This document shows positions 52,908 through 61,341 of a stretch of 64,000 nt of DNA, one piece after another (positions within the stretch are counted from its first letter, which is position 1; the number at the start of each line of letters is the position of its first letter). The notes beneath the pieces were generated by a model. That model did no database searches and had not been told where the DNA came from. It was given only the letters and a program-made list of their open reading frames with translations. The DNA lies in contig JADLDK010000028.1 in assembly GCA_020846715.1 (NCBI GenBank), positions 60,059 to 124,058 of the forward strand. Direction: 5' to 3'. This DNA comes from Armatimonadota bacterium. GTDB lineage: Bacteria > Armatimonadota > UBA5829 > DSUL01. The position numbers and the translations under genes are program-made.

Positions 52908-52922
52908 TAGTACTTTCGTGCT
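52908..52922 (-). promoter_or_regulatory. Palindromic motif upstream of the nirK operon, shared with nrfHA
   Basis: On the coding strand AGCACGAAAGTACTA differs by one base from the 15-mer upstream of nrfH (40319-40333). It lies 121 bases before the first gene of the nirK operon. A further AAAGTAC at 52891-52897 forms an inverted pair with GTACTTT at 52910-52916, so the site may be double. Confidence 0.6.
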
Positions 52923-53129
52923 ATTGCGCTCGTGTCACCGATCTCAGGTCTCGTGCGAAGGCGGAAGCTGTGGTATCATGCTTTTCGGAACACTCGGAGC
53001 TGGTGACTGGCCATTTATCCGGCTCGTGGACTCTTGCGTCGCAGCCGAGACCCATCGCCGCTATCCCGTAGCCGCGCTTTTGCGCTTCCAAGCGCCAGCG
53101 CGCTGACACGACGTGAGGAAATCACAATC

Positions 53130-56100
53130 ATGAAGTTTACGGCACTCTTCCTATCCCTGGCGCTGTCAGGGCACCTGGCCGCGGCAACCGTGCCGGCTGT
53201 TGCGACCCCTCTGTTTGGCTTTGTAACAGTGACCGGAGACGACGGTGGAGATGACGCAGGGCCAGACCCACGTGTTGTCGGAGAGGCTCTCAAATATAGC
53301 GGCGCGACGGCAATCCGGGCCACTAAAGAGGAGGCCGCCTACTTCCCCCTGCTTGGACGCCTGGGCGCAGGGTACGCTCATCGAGGAACCAAAGCCTCCG
53401 ACATCCAGTACTTCAACAGCCTCGGCTACACCAATTTCATCTTTGAAAACGAGCCGGATGGCCGCAACGACCCAAACTGGGCGACGGACTACATGAATGC
53501 GTTGTCCGCTTTCTATCCCCTGATGAAAGGCGTCGGCTCCTCAAACAAGGTTATTGGAGGGAATCTCTTCACACAGAGCCTCAATCTGCTGTACGACCGC
53601 AACTTCAAGAACGTCAGCGACTACATCGGCTATCACAACTACTCCGACGACCCCGCGACTGGCATCAACATTGGCGAAGCAGGGTACGTTCACGGGGTCG
53701 CTGTCGCCAGGGGTGACGGCAACAAGAAGATTTTCTTTGGCGAGGGATGGGGTCCGAAACGTGAGATTGCCGGGCTTAAGCGACTCTTTCCAGACGCGGA
53801 GATATCGGCTGCAGAGATCTCAACGCTGCGCAATTTCGTCGTTAATGGGTACTGGAATCTGGTCACGCAGACTGGCAGCTACGACCCCAACTGGGTACTG
53901 GGCGCCCTGTTCTTCACCTCCAACGACAACTGGGGAGGACGCCACTGGGCGGACCGGGCGGTCCCGGAGTACGACGGCCAGGGCAATATCGTGTCCTACC
54001 GTGTGGATGGCTACAGCGTTGGGCTGGACATTTTTCCGCATTTCTACAATGGCGGGATTCTGGACATCTATGGCAACGCCAAAGACAACATCTGGGACAT
54101 TTTTCCGGGTGCGGGTCTGGCGGTTAACAATAGTGGATTTGAATACTACAACCTGCTCACTCCGGCTGTCGCATCGGACTGGACTGCCAACGTTGGAGGC
54201 GCGCCGGCAGCAAACTTCTCCATAGACGCCAGCGTCCGGCACGGTGGACAGCTTTCGCAAAGGCTGAACCTCACATCTACAGGCCAACTCTCTGTTTCAA
54301 CGGACACAGTGAAGGCTTCGGTGGCGCAAGGCCAGGTCATTACACTTACGGCCTGGGTGAAGACCTGGAACGTGGTCAAAGGAGGCGATCGGGGCGCGGC
54401 GATCAAGCTCGACTTTCTCAACAGCTCCGGCAATCTCATCGGGTTCGGGACATGGCCGGCTGGACTGGAGGGCACGAGGGACTGGACGAAGCTGACTGTT
54501 TCCGCCGCAGCGCCAAGTGGCGCGACAAAGGTTCGGGCGACATGCGCGCTCTATGGAACGTCCGGGAGAGCGTGGTTTGACGACGTGGAGGTATCGCTGG
54601 CGGGCGCCGGCGCGTCAACACTGCGCGGCTATGTGTTGGATTCCAACCGGCAGGCGCTTCCCGGAGCGACTGTGACAACGACCTCCGGAGGTTTCACTGG
54701 CGCCACAGACAACAACGGTTATTTTACAATCAGCGGCGTAGAGCCAGGCGTTTACGACGTAACGGCCTCAAAAGCCGGATATTCGGCGCAGACAGTAAAG
54801 GCTCAAGTTGCTCTGCCCGGGAAAAACCGGGTGCTGGGCTATCAGATTCCAGCGGCCAGCTCCAGCTTGCCGAGCGGAGTTACTGTTACAGATCCAGCCA
54901 TCGGAGGAACACTCAAGATTTCCTGGACGAATCCTGCAGGTCCGTTCGACTGCATTCGCATCTACAGATCCTCTGACCCGGCGCAGCTTGGATCACTTGC
55001 TTACGATAACGTACAGAGCAGCCCCCTGTGGGACACTGGACTCTCTGATGGTGTTAAGTACAGCTACACGGTCCGGGCGGTTAAGAACGGAATCGAGACT
55101 ACCAACAAAGATAGAACGTACGGAGTGCCCACAGGCGGTATTAACGTCCAGACCTACAGCAACTACGGCCCGGCCATCTTCAACCACTGGGCAGCGGACT
55201 ATGGCCAGACGTTCAAAGCCACGCAGACCGGTAGCATCTCCAGCGCCTCCTGTACTCCGGGATTTGGAGGCGGCGGCGGCACAAATCTAACCTTCTCGAT
55301 TCGCGCAGGAGGGCCAACAGGAACGCAGATCGGACCATCGCGCACCAAAGCAGGGTCGGGTGACAGTGAGTGCACCGTCACCTGGAATCCGGGTGAGATC
55401 CCTGTGGTGCAAGGGCAGACGTACTATCTGAGCGTCGTCGGCGCAGGGGGATTCGCCGCTTACAGAAGCGGCAACATCTACCCGAACGGGCAGATGTACA
55501 TGAACGGATCACCCATGTCCGATCAATCCAGCGATCTGTGGTCCACCATCACCATTGTGCAGCAAAGCGGTGTGAGGATATTCGACATCAAAGCCAAGCG
55601 CACCGGGCCAGGCTCTGTCACGGTAAGCTGGCAGACCAGCGCTCCGTCCACAGGGCAGGTGGAGTACGGGACTACAGAAAGCTACGGATCGCTCTCAGCA
55701 ACACACTCGACGCTCAGTGACAGTCACAGCATCACATTGAGCAATCTTTTGCCAGAGACTGAGTATCACTTCCGTACGCTTTCCAACCGGCCAAACTCAC
55801 CTGACAGCCTCAGCCTGGATTATACGTTCACCACAAGCGCGGCTATTCTGGTGACAGACGCCGCGGAAGCAAAGGCTTGCCCGGACGGCACGAGACTGAC
55901 AATGAACGGAGTTGTCTCAGCATCCTTTTCTGGATACTTCTATCTACAGGGGCCTTCATCGACGTGCGGAATCCGTGTGGAGCAACCTGAACACGGGCTA
56001 TCCACAGGTGCGGCTGTCAGTGTGACCGGCGCTCTGGCCACGAACGCAGATGGAGAACGCTTTATCCAGGCTTCGGACTCACAGACCGGCGGGATGGACA

Positions 56101-56468
56101 TAGTACTTCCACTTCACATCGGTAACCGGGCCATCGGAGGCGAAAATGCGCAGTATGATGCAGGAAGTGGCGCGGGGCAGCAGGGTGTCACCGGCGGAGT
56201 GGGCCTGAACAATATCGGGCTGCTCGTGACAACCTGGGGTACAGTTACGGGGTCCGGAAGCGGCTATTTCTACATCGACGACGGCTCAGGTCTAGAGGAC
56301 GCGTCTGGACTGCGGGGCTTGCGGGTGGTGACAAACGGCGCAAGCTCTCCAGCCACAGGGAAAATGGCGCGTGTTACCGGGCCAGTCTCCTGCTTTCGAA
56401 ACTCTGGAGGCGTGCAGAGACGGGTGCTCCTGCGGTCACCTGTAGATGTGACTCTCTTGAATCCTTAG
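53130..56468 (+). CDS. Large secreted multidomain glycoside hydrolase-like protein
   Basis: A 1,112-residue exported protein. A signal peptide ends near AAATVPA. The first 340 or so residues look like a TIM-barrel glycosidase of clan GH-A: FIFENEPDG carries the acid/base E108 and IFFGEGWGPKRE a candidate nucleophile E205. Next come a carbohydrate-binding-like module (about 345-520), a carboxypeptidase-regulatory-like domain (LRGYVLDSNRQALPGATVTT), an Fn3-like module, a lectin-like stretch, a second Fn3-like module (GSVTVSWQTSAPSTGQVEYG) and a C-terminal OB-like pair. There is no PEP-CTERM tail. It is divergent from the nirK operon. Confidence 0.75.
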   Translation: MKFTALFLSLALSGHLAAATVPAVATPLFGFVTVTGDDGGDDAGPDPRVVGEALKYSGATAIRATKEEAAYFPLLGRLGAGYAHRGTKASDIQYFNSLGYTNFIFENEPDGRNDPNWATDYMNALSAFYPLMKGVGSSNKVIGGNLFTQSLNLLYDRNFKNVSDYIGYHNYSDDPATGINIGEAGYVHGVAVARGDGNKKIFFGEGWGPKREIAGLKRLFPDAEISAAEISTLRNFVVNGYWNLVTQTGSYDPNWVLGALFFTSNDNWGGRHWADRAVPEYDGQGNIVSYRVDGYSVGLDIFPHFYNGGILDIYGNAKDNIWDIFPGAGLAVNNSGFEYYNLLTPAVASDWTANVGGAPAANFSIDASVRHGGQLSQRLNLTSTGQLSVSTDTVKASVAQGQVITLTAWVKTWNVVKGGDRGAAIKLDFLNSSGNLIGFGTWPAGLEGTRDWTKLTVSAAAPSGATKVRATCALYGTSGRAWFDDVEVSLAGAGASTLRGYVLDSNRQALPGATVTTTSGGFTGATDNNGYFTISGVEPGVYDVTASKAGYSAQTVKAQVALPGKNRVLGYQIPAASSSLPSGVTVTDPAIGGTLKISWTNPAGPFDCIRIYRSSDPAQLGSLAYDNVQSSPLWDTGLSDGVKYSYTVRAVKNGIETTNKDRTYGVPTGGINVQTYSNYGPAIFNHWAADYGQTFKATQTGSISSASCTPGFGGGGGTNLTFSIRAGGPTGTQIGPSRTKAGSGDSECTVTWNPGEIPVVQGQTYYLSVVGAGGFAAYRSGNIYPNGQMYMNGSPMSDQSSDLWSTITIVQQSGVRIFDIKAKRTGPGSVTVSWQTSAPSTGQVEYGTTESYGSLSATHSTLSDSHSITLSNLLPETEYHFRTLSNRPNSPDSLSLDYTFTTSAAILVTDAAEAKACPDGTRLTMNGVVSASFSGYFYLQGPSSTCGIRVEQPEHGLSTGAAVSVTGALATNADGERFIQASDSQTGGMDIVLPLHIGNRAIGGENAQYDAGSGAGQQGVTGGVGLNNIGLLVTTWGTVTGSGSGYFYIDDGSGLEDASGLRGLRVVTNGASSPATGKMARVTGPVSCFRNSGGVQRRVLLRSPVDVTLLNP

Positions 56469-56642
56469 CGCATGGCCTTTTGATAAGGCTGCTTGCTTGA
56501 CACAGAACATTCCTCAAAATGTCCACAAAAAGTCACACCTGACATCCGGCCGTGCAGTACAATAGTAATTGGTCCTCTTGATACTCATAAAGCGAGAGCA
56601 CAGGCCGAAGGCCAGCCCGCGGGACCAAAAGGAGAGAATGAA

Positions 56643-57404
56643 ATGAGAGTTTCCACACTCGCTGCCGTGGCTGCCATGGCGATCTGCGCCGCTGGCATCG
56701 CTCCGGCATCCGCCAACTTCAGTGACAACTTCGAGGGTGGCGTGAACGGGTCTGTCTGGACAAAGTGGACTGGTAGCAGCCAGGAAATCCTCCAGTCGAG
56801 CGACAGCCACAATCACACTTCTGGTGGTTCCAAGTCGGCCCTCGCCTGGCAGGCTGATCCCACCGCCTACAGCGCCTATGCCGATTTCGGAAGTACCGAC
56901 GGGTTTGTCCGCGCTGACGTGTGGGTGTTCGAGGATCTCAGCAATCCGGGAACCAATCCCGCCCAGCCCGTTACCAACATGCTCTGCCTCATCGGTGATA
57001 CCGGCGGCGCCGTCGGTTTTGGCGCTGACTATCTTCAGGTTGGCGTCGTACCGTTCTGGCCGGGTGGCAGCACCACCTATGGCTGGAGATCAAAGTGGGG
57101 TGACGCCAACCAGGGTGGTTCCCAGAGCGTAGGCATTTCGCGCAAGCAGGGCTGGACGCATCTGGCGATCGAGGCTGACGCGCTTGGCGCCGGCGGCCAG
57201 GTCCGCTTCTACATTGATGGCACACAGGTCGGTACAACACAGCGCAGCGCCAACAATCTGCGCTGGGTGCGCCTGGGCAACAACTCCAAGAGCTACGAGA
57301 ACTTCTGGTATGATGATGTGAACGTGGTTCCGGAGCCCGGATCGATCCTGGCGCTGGGCGCTGGCCTTATGGGCTTCGCAGGCGTCATTCGCCGCCGCAA
57401 GTAA
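56643..57404 (+). CDS. Secreted PEP-CTERM protein with LamG-like body
   Basis: A 253-residue exported protein. The signal peptide ends at APASANF. The body (NFEGGVNGSVWTKWTGSSQEILQSSD... WTHLAIEADALGAGGQVRFYIDGTQVGTTQRS...NFWYDDVNV) resembles a concanavalin-type jelly roll. The tail is VPEPGSILALGAGLMGFAGVIRRRK, which fits an exosortase sorting signal. ATG 56643 follows AAAAGGAGAG; the frame is open 50 codons further. It may bind sugars at the surface. It ends at a double terminator facing the DUF1080 gene. Confidence 0.88.
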   Translation: MRVSTLAAVAAMAICAAGIAPASANFSDNFEGGVNGSVWTKWTGSSQEILQSSDSHNHTSGGSKSALAWQADPTAYSAYADFGSTDGFVRADVWVFEDLSNPGTNPAQPVTNMLCLIGDTGGAVGFGADYLQVGVVPFWPGGSTTYGWRSKWGDANQGGSQSVGISRKQGWTHLAIEADALGAGGQVRFYIDGTQVGTTQRSANNLRWVRLGNNSKSYENFWYDDVNVVPEPGSILALGAGLMGFAGVIRRRK

Positions 57405-57414
57405 TCTTGCCTTT

Positions 57415-57433
57415 GCCGCTTCGAGCGGCTTTT
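57415..57433 (+). terminator. Rho-independent terminator 1 after the PEP-CTERM gene
   Basis: GCCGCT-TCG-AGCGGC is a short hairpin followed by TTTT, beginning 11 bases after the stop codon. Confidence 0.75.
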
Positions 57434-57444
57434 AGTTCTGAAAG

Positions 57445-57473
57445 AAGGCCGCGCCGCCATCAGGCGCGGCCTT
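57445..57473. terminator. Terminator 2, probably bidirectional
   Basis: AAGGCCGCGCC and GGCGCGGCCTT form a perfect 11-bp stem with a 7-base loop. It sits in the 73-base gap between convergent genes and ends five bases before the DUF1080 stop codon on the other strand. Confidence 0.75.
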
Positions 57474-57477
57474 TGCG

Positions 57478-58035
57478 TTACTGGAGGGTCCTGATGCGAA
57501 TGTTGCGGAACCAGACGTGGTCGCCTTCGTTGTGGTTCTGGATTCCGACGTAGCCCTTCAAAGCGCGGTCGCTTCGGTAATCACAGACGGCCTCTCCGTT
57601 TACGCTGACCGTGTACTGCGGGCCCATACACTGAATCTGCATTGTATTCCACTCACCAGCCGGTTTTGTGGCTATGTGCGTAGCAGGTGCAAAACTGTAC
57701 ACGGCGCCTGTTTGCGCCATTGGATCTTCCGCCGTGTCCATAATCTGAATCTCGTGTCCTTCGTTGACGGGATTCCACGGGTCGCCGCGCGGTTCGGGAA
57801 AACGAACAAAGACTCCGGAATTTGAATGCGGAGCCTCCATCTTGAAATCTACACAGAGTACAAAGTCCGAAAAATCCTCCGGAGTATACCAGAGCAGGCC
57901 CATCCCGCCTTCCGAGCGCAGAGACAGATCGGGTTCCTGAACGAACTCACCCGGCCCGATCATGGCCCACTGATCCAGATTCTTACCGTCAAATATCAGT
58001 CGAAAGCCTTCTTCGACCGGCGGCCAACTCGACAT
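57478..58035 (-). CDS. DUF1080 (3-keto-disaccharide hydrolase-like) protein
   Basis: A 185-residue jelly-roll protein. GFRLIFDGKNLDQWAMIG, DFSDFVLCVDFKMEAPHSNSGVFVRFP, GHEIQIMD and GEWNTMQIQCMGPQYTVSVNGEAVCDY...GYVGIQNH define the DUF1080 fold. Recent work links the family to hydrolysis of 3-ketoglycosides. No signal peptide is present, so it acts in the cytoplasm. GGAGG precedes the ATG. It is the last gene of an operon with the GH130 and beta-helix proteins. Confidence 0.9.
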   Translation of the reverse strand: MSSWPPVEEGFRLIFDGKNLDQWAMIGPGEFVQEPDLSLRSEGGMGLLWYTPEDFSDFVLCVDFKMEAPHSNSGVFVRFPEPRGDPWNPVNEGHEIQIMDTAEDPMAQTGAVYSFAPATHIATKPAGEWNTMQIQCMGPQYTVSVNGEAVCDYRSDRALKGYVGIQNHNEGDHVWFRNIRIRTLQ

Positions 58036-58135
58036 TGTTTACTCCTCCAAAATCTAGCGTTCCCCAGGGAACTGCAAAGTCAACTGCCACTGGAAACTAC
58101 GGCCGATTGCTTCGGTATGACGCGGTCCTGCGCGT

Positions 58136-59110
58136 CTAGAGAGGTCCGTCGGCCAGACACTTCTCGACCAGCGTTCGAATACTGGCGGTGGCTAGTCCGA
58201 TACACGTATCTGCGCATCCGTAGTAGATGTTGAGCGTATCTGGATCATCTCCAAACTGCAAAGCGGCAGTAGGGAAGACAACGTTATTCACCTGCCCCAC
58301 CTGCTCGTAGAGCTCCTGTGGCCACATCAGACAGTCCCGCATCTTACCGATAACGCGGGACGGATCGGCAAGGTCCAGCAGCATGCACCCGGCGCTGTAC
58401 TGAAAGCCGTTCATGCTTTCGCGGCATCCATGGTAGATGCAGAGCCAGCCCTGAGCCGTTTTCACCGGCGGGGCGCCTGGGCCGATCTTCGCGCTTTCCC
58501 AGTAGCGGGTGTTGCGCTCCAGCACCAGTTTCGTGCGTCCCCAGTGGATGAGATCAGGGGAGTACGAAATATAGATGTCGCCTGAATCGCCCACGTTCGG
58601 ACGTTCGAGGCGCGCATAAGCGCCGTTGATCTTCTCCGGAAACAGCACACAGTTGCGGTGGTCTGGCTGTGTGATAAAGCCAAGGTCTTCCAGACGGCTG
58701 AAATCGCGCGTGCGGCACAGGCGAATGCGCCCGCCAAGGCGACTGGCAACATTGTATGTGATGTAGTACCACCCCTCCAGCTTCGTAATGCGGGTATCGA
58801 AAATCCCTTCATGGGGCACGTACGGGTACTCATCTGGCGGAACCACAACATTCTGCGGGGACACTTCAAAGCGCACGCCATCCAGACTTCTGGCCCACAT
58901 AAACTTTGGAGTCCAGTCGCTCGTCCAGGTGTTGACCAGCATCATCACCGATCCATCATCCGCGACGACAGCGCCGGAATTGAAAACGCAGTTAGCGCGG
59001 TCCGGAATGTCGTCGACCGTGAGAATGGGGTTTGCGCCGTAGCGTGTAACGAATGTTTCCATGGTACTACTGGTGTTAGCCACCGCAACTTCCGTCGCCT
59101 GCCAGTGCAC
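58136..59110 (-). CDS. Glycoside hydrolase family 130 (mannoside phosphorylase-like) protein
   Basis: A 324-residue five-bladed propeller enzyme of GH130. NCVFNSGAVVADDGSVMMLVN, HEGIFDTRITK (with D105 as proton donor), PDHRNCVLFPEKINGAYARLERP, KIGPGAPPVKTAQGWLCIYHG and NNVVFPTAAL match the family. Members phosphorolyse or hydrolyse beta-mannosides. The GTG start follows CAGGAG; ATG 59062 is an alternative. There is no signal peptide. It sits 20 bases after the beta-helix gene. Confidence 0.92.
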   Translation of the reverse strand: MHWQATEVAVANTSSTMETFVTRYGANPILTVDDIPDRANCVFNSGAVVADDGSVMMLVNTWTSDWTPKFMWARSLDGVRFEVSPQNVVVPPDEYPYVPHEGIFDTRITKLEGWYYITYNVASRLGGRIRLCRTRDFSRLEDLGFITQPDHRNCVLFPEKINGAYARLERPNVGDSGDIYISYSPDLIHWGRTKLVLERNTRYWESAKIGPGAPPVKTAQGWLCIYHGCRESMNGFQYSAGCMLLDLADPSRVIGKMRDCLMWPQELYEQVGQVNNVVFPTAALQFGDDPDTLNIYYGCADTCIGLATASIRTLVEKCLADGPL

Positions 59111-59130
59111 GCGCGACTCCTGAGAAAAAC

Positions 59131-60909
59131 TCAGGGAGTAAGCTCCGAGCGGACCATTTCGACATCTTTTTCATACTCGGCGCCCTGCGATTTCTCAGGA
59201 ACTCTGTTGTTTTCCAGAGTGACGTGTTTGCTACTCTCGATGTAGATCGCTGAGTGGCCTGACACTCGCGTGGGCATTCGGCAGGCCTGTTCCACGCGAT
59301 TGCCCCGCAGTGTGATGCGGTCTGTGGACGTTACAAAAATGCCGGAGTTATCACAGCCACGAATGAGATTGTCCTCAAAGAGGATGTTCTGGTGCACGCC
59401 AGCCTGCTGCGGATAGTGAAAATCTTTTGTCAACGCATAACAGCTCAGCACACCCTCACCAAGCGGCCCGCCGTAGTTGCAGTTGTCGAAAGCGCATCTT
59501 CGCACTGTGATGTCCCGCGTCCCAATAGCTTCGAAGAAATAGACTGTCTCAGTCATCACCCACACTCCACCTGAAGTGACATCCTTGAACTGACAGTCTT
59601 CAATCAGCGCATTGCGTGTCTGGATCAGGAATCCCCTGGCCCGGTTGTTGCGCACATTCACGTTCTTAATGTGAACGCTGGGCGCAATGGATGAGTTGGC
59701 CAGAACGTCTCCAGGCTTCAGAGAGGCAGGGAGCTTGGCTTCAAACGAGATACGGTGCATGCCGCCCTCTTCGAGGGAGGAGGCGCGCACAACACGCGTA
59801 GTGTAGGGAATCAACACATCGCGGCGCGATATCTCGATTACGCTACCGGGGTCCGGAGGGGCTGGAAACTTGAGGTTGTGCTGGGCCAATACCGTATGGT
59901 CGTCAACAATCTGCTCAACCGACAGATAGAGTCCGCTCTTGATATTGACAGCGTCGTCCCCCATCCCGTCGAAGGTGCAGTTCTGAATGTGAACGAAGCC
60001 CTTCCCACCCGCAAAGTGCGTCGCGTCAGCGGTTGCGCTCATCAAACGGCCAGAGCCGGGACGCGGAAGAACGTTAAAGTTGTCCAGCGTGACGTTAGCC
60101 GACAGATTTGACACCAGCCCCATGCCTGGGCACGCATAAACATTGATATTTTGCGCCAACACTTCCGCACAGTGGTCGAAAACGAAAGCGTTGTAGCCAT
60201 ACACCTGATGGCGCAGCACTGCGTAGTGGCCGACTTTGATAGAAACGGGATCGGAAGTGAAAACCCGCAACACCTGGGGACTGATAAGCTCTGCTTTCTT
60301 ATCAGCCAGGTACACATCCAGCCCATGCCGGACATAGGTCTTCGTCTGCGGGTCCCAGTCCATGAACGCCTGCACCGGCTCCCCGCCCTTTACAGGATAG
60401 TCCGGACCAAACCGGACATCGAAGGTTCTGTCGCCCACAGCAATGACCTCACCGACAGAAAACGGTGGGCGCTCCCAGTCAATACAAAGGTTCTTGACTG
60501 TTATGCCTGAACAGTCCGCAAAGTAAAAGCACGAGTTCAGCCCTTCAAAGCGAAGCTCTGACCCGTTTCCTTCAATCGTCAGATTCCGAATACCCTTTGC
60601 GACAAACGGGAGGTGAACCGTGGGACCAGCCTCCGGATTCTCCACTCCTGGACCGTACGCAGTAGCCACGGAGGCTGTCCTTGCCCGATCGCTCGATCTA
60701 ATGTGATAGATCCCTTTTGGAAAGACGAGCCGAGGGCTGTCAACAGAACTGCATTTCTCCAGAGCTCGAGCTATGGCGGCGGCATCGGTTTCACCGGACG
60801 CTCGCTCTACCACAACGTCGGTAGCGTGACCGCATGCAGCCACCAGAGACAGCAGTATCGTGATAATGAGTGTCAATCCCGCAAAAGCAGAACCAGAAAA
60901 CGTGAACAT
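59131..60909 (-). CDS. Exported right-handed beta-helix protein (GH110/pectate-lyase-like)
   Basis: A 592-residue exported protein. The N-terminus is hydrophobic and ends LLSLVAACGHATD, so it could be a lipoprotein. From about residue 75 it has parallel beta-helix repeats. FYFADCSGITVKNLCIDWERPPFSVGEVIAV and HIQNCTFDGMGDDAVNIKSGLYL recall exo-alpha-galactosidases of GH110. GDDAVN also fits polysaccharide lyase and hydrolase active sites of this fold. ATG 60909 follows GGGAG; the frame opens 11 codons earlier. It is the first gene of the saccharide operon and probably cuts polymer outside for the two cytoplasmic enzymes. Confidence 0.83.
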   Translation of the reverse strand: MFTFSGSAFAGLTLIITILLSLVAACGHATDVVVERASGETDAAAIARALEKCSSVDSPRLVFPKGIYHIRSSDRARTASVATAYGPGVENPEAGPTVHLPFVAKGIRNLTIEGNGSELRFEGLNSCFYFADCSGITVKNLCIDWERPPFSVGEVIAVGDRTFDVRFGPDYPVKGGEPVQAFMDWDPQTKTYVRHGLDVYLADKKAELISPQVLRVFTSDPVSIKVGHYAVLRHQVYGYNAFVFDHCAEVLAQNINVYACPGMGLVSNLSANVTLDNFNVLPRPGSGRLMSATADATHFAGGKGFVHIQNCTFDGMGDDAVNIKSGLYLSVEQIVDDHTVLAQHNLKFPAPPDPGSVIEISRRDVLIPYTTRVVRASSLEEGGMHRISFEAKLPASLKPGDVLANSSIAPSVHIKNVNVRNNRARGFLIQTRNALIEDCQFKDVTSGGVWVMTETVYFFEAIGTRDITVRRCAFDNCNYGGPLGEGVLSCYALTKDFHYPQQAGVHQNILFEDNLIRGCDNSGIFVTSTDRITLRGNRVEQACRMPTRVSGHSAIYIESSKHVTLENNRVPEKSQGAEYEKDVEMVRSELTP

Positions 60910-61096
60910 ACGGTCTCCCTTATTGAAGGCAGCGGTGTTCACCTTCGCCCGAGACTATCAGCGCCGCGTCCGGGTGCTGAGCACAGGAGATAGTGTCTGG
61001 CGACTTTGGAGCAATATGAAACAATCTGGCCAGCCGGACTTGTGCGAAACGGGTTGCGCAGCGCAGATAGGGAAGAAAAACAGTCAAAGATACTGA

Positions 61097-61126
61097 TTGA
61101 CAAATAGACCCGCATACCCTTTTAAT
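61097..61126 (+). promoter_or_regulatory. Sigma70-type promoter
   Basis: A perfect TTGACA and TTTAAT (five of six) are separated by 18 bases. A transcript starting near 61133 would have a 209-nt leader before the TTG of the next gene. Confidence 0.55.
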
Positions 61127-61193
61127 TGTAGTGCTACATCCATCGGGCAGCGTAGTTGTGGCCATCTTCGCGCTCTGCAGTCTATTCCGGAGA

Positions 61194-61220
61194 GCCGGCG
61201 TGCATTCGCCGGCGTTTTTT
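61194..61220 (+). terminator. Intrinsic-terminator hairpin inside a leader
   Basis: GCCGGCG-TGCATT-CGCCGGC is a perfect 7-bp stem with a 6-base loop, followed by G and six T. It stands between the promoter candidate and the gene it would serve, 122 bases before the start codon. It could end a small RNA or act as an attenuator. Confidence 0.7.
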
Positions 61221-61341
61221 GGTTGGCAGCCCTCTGGCAGGTGACTCTGCTGTGGGTGACGTTTTGCAGGCTGTACGATGTCCTCCAGACAACTTCGCAC
61301 GCCAGTAGTGTGATGGATTCTGCCAGAAAAGGAGGCATACA

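Larger units (their letters stand above)
52788..53129. other. Divergent regulatory region between the nirK operon and a large secreted protein gene
   Basis: These 342 bases hold no gene. They contain an AT-rich 7-5-7 palindrome (52866-52884), the 15-bp motif shared with nrfHA (52908-52922) and a minus-strand CATAAT -10 candidate at 52838-52843 for the nirK operon. The plus-strand gene has GTGAGGAAATC ahead of its ATG. Confidence 0.5.
60910..61341. other. Divergent leader region with promoter and terminator-like hairpin
   Basis: These 432 bases hold no supported gene. On the plus strand they contain a promoter candidate at 61097-61126 and an intrinsic-terminator hairpin at 61194-61220, both upstream of the last gene in the window. 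The product between them would be an RNA of about 85 nt. No known riboswitch consensus was recognised. Confidence 0.45.
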
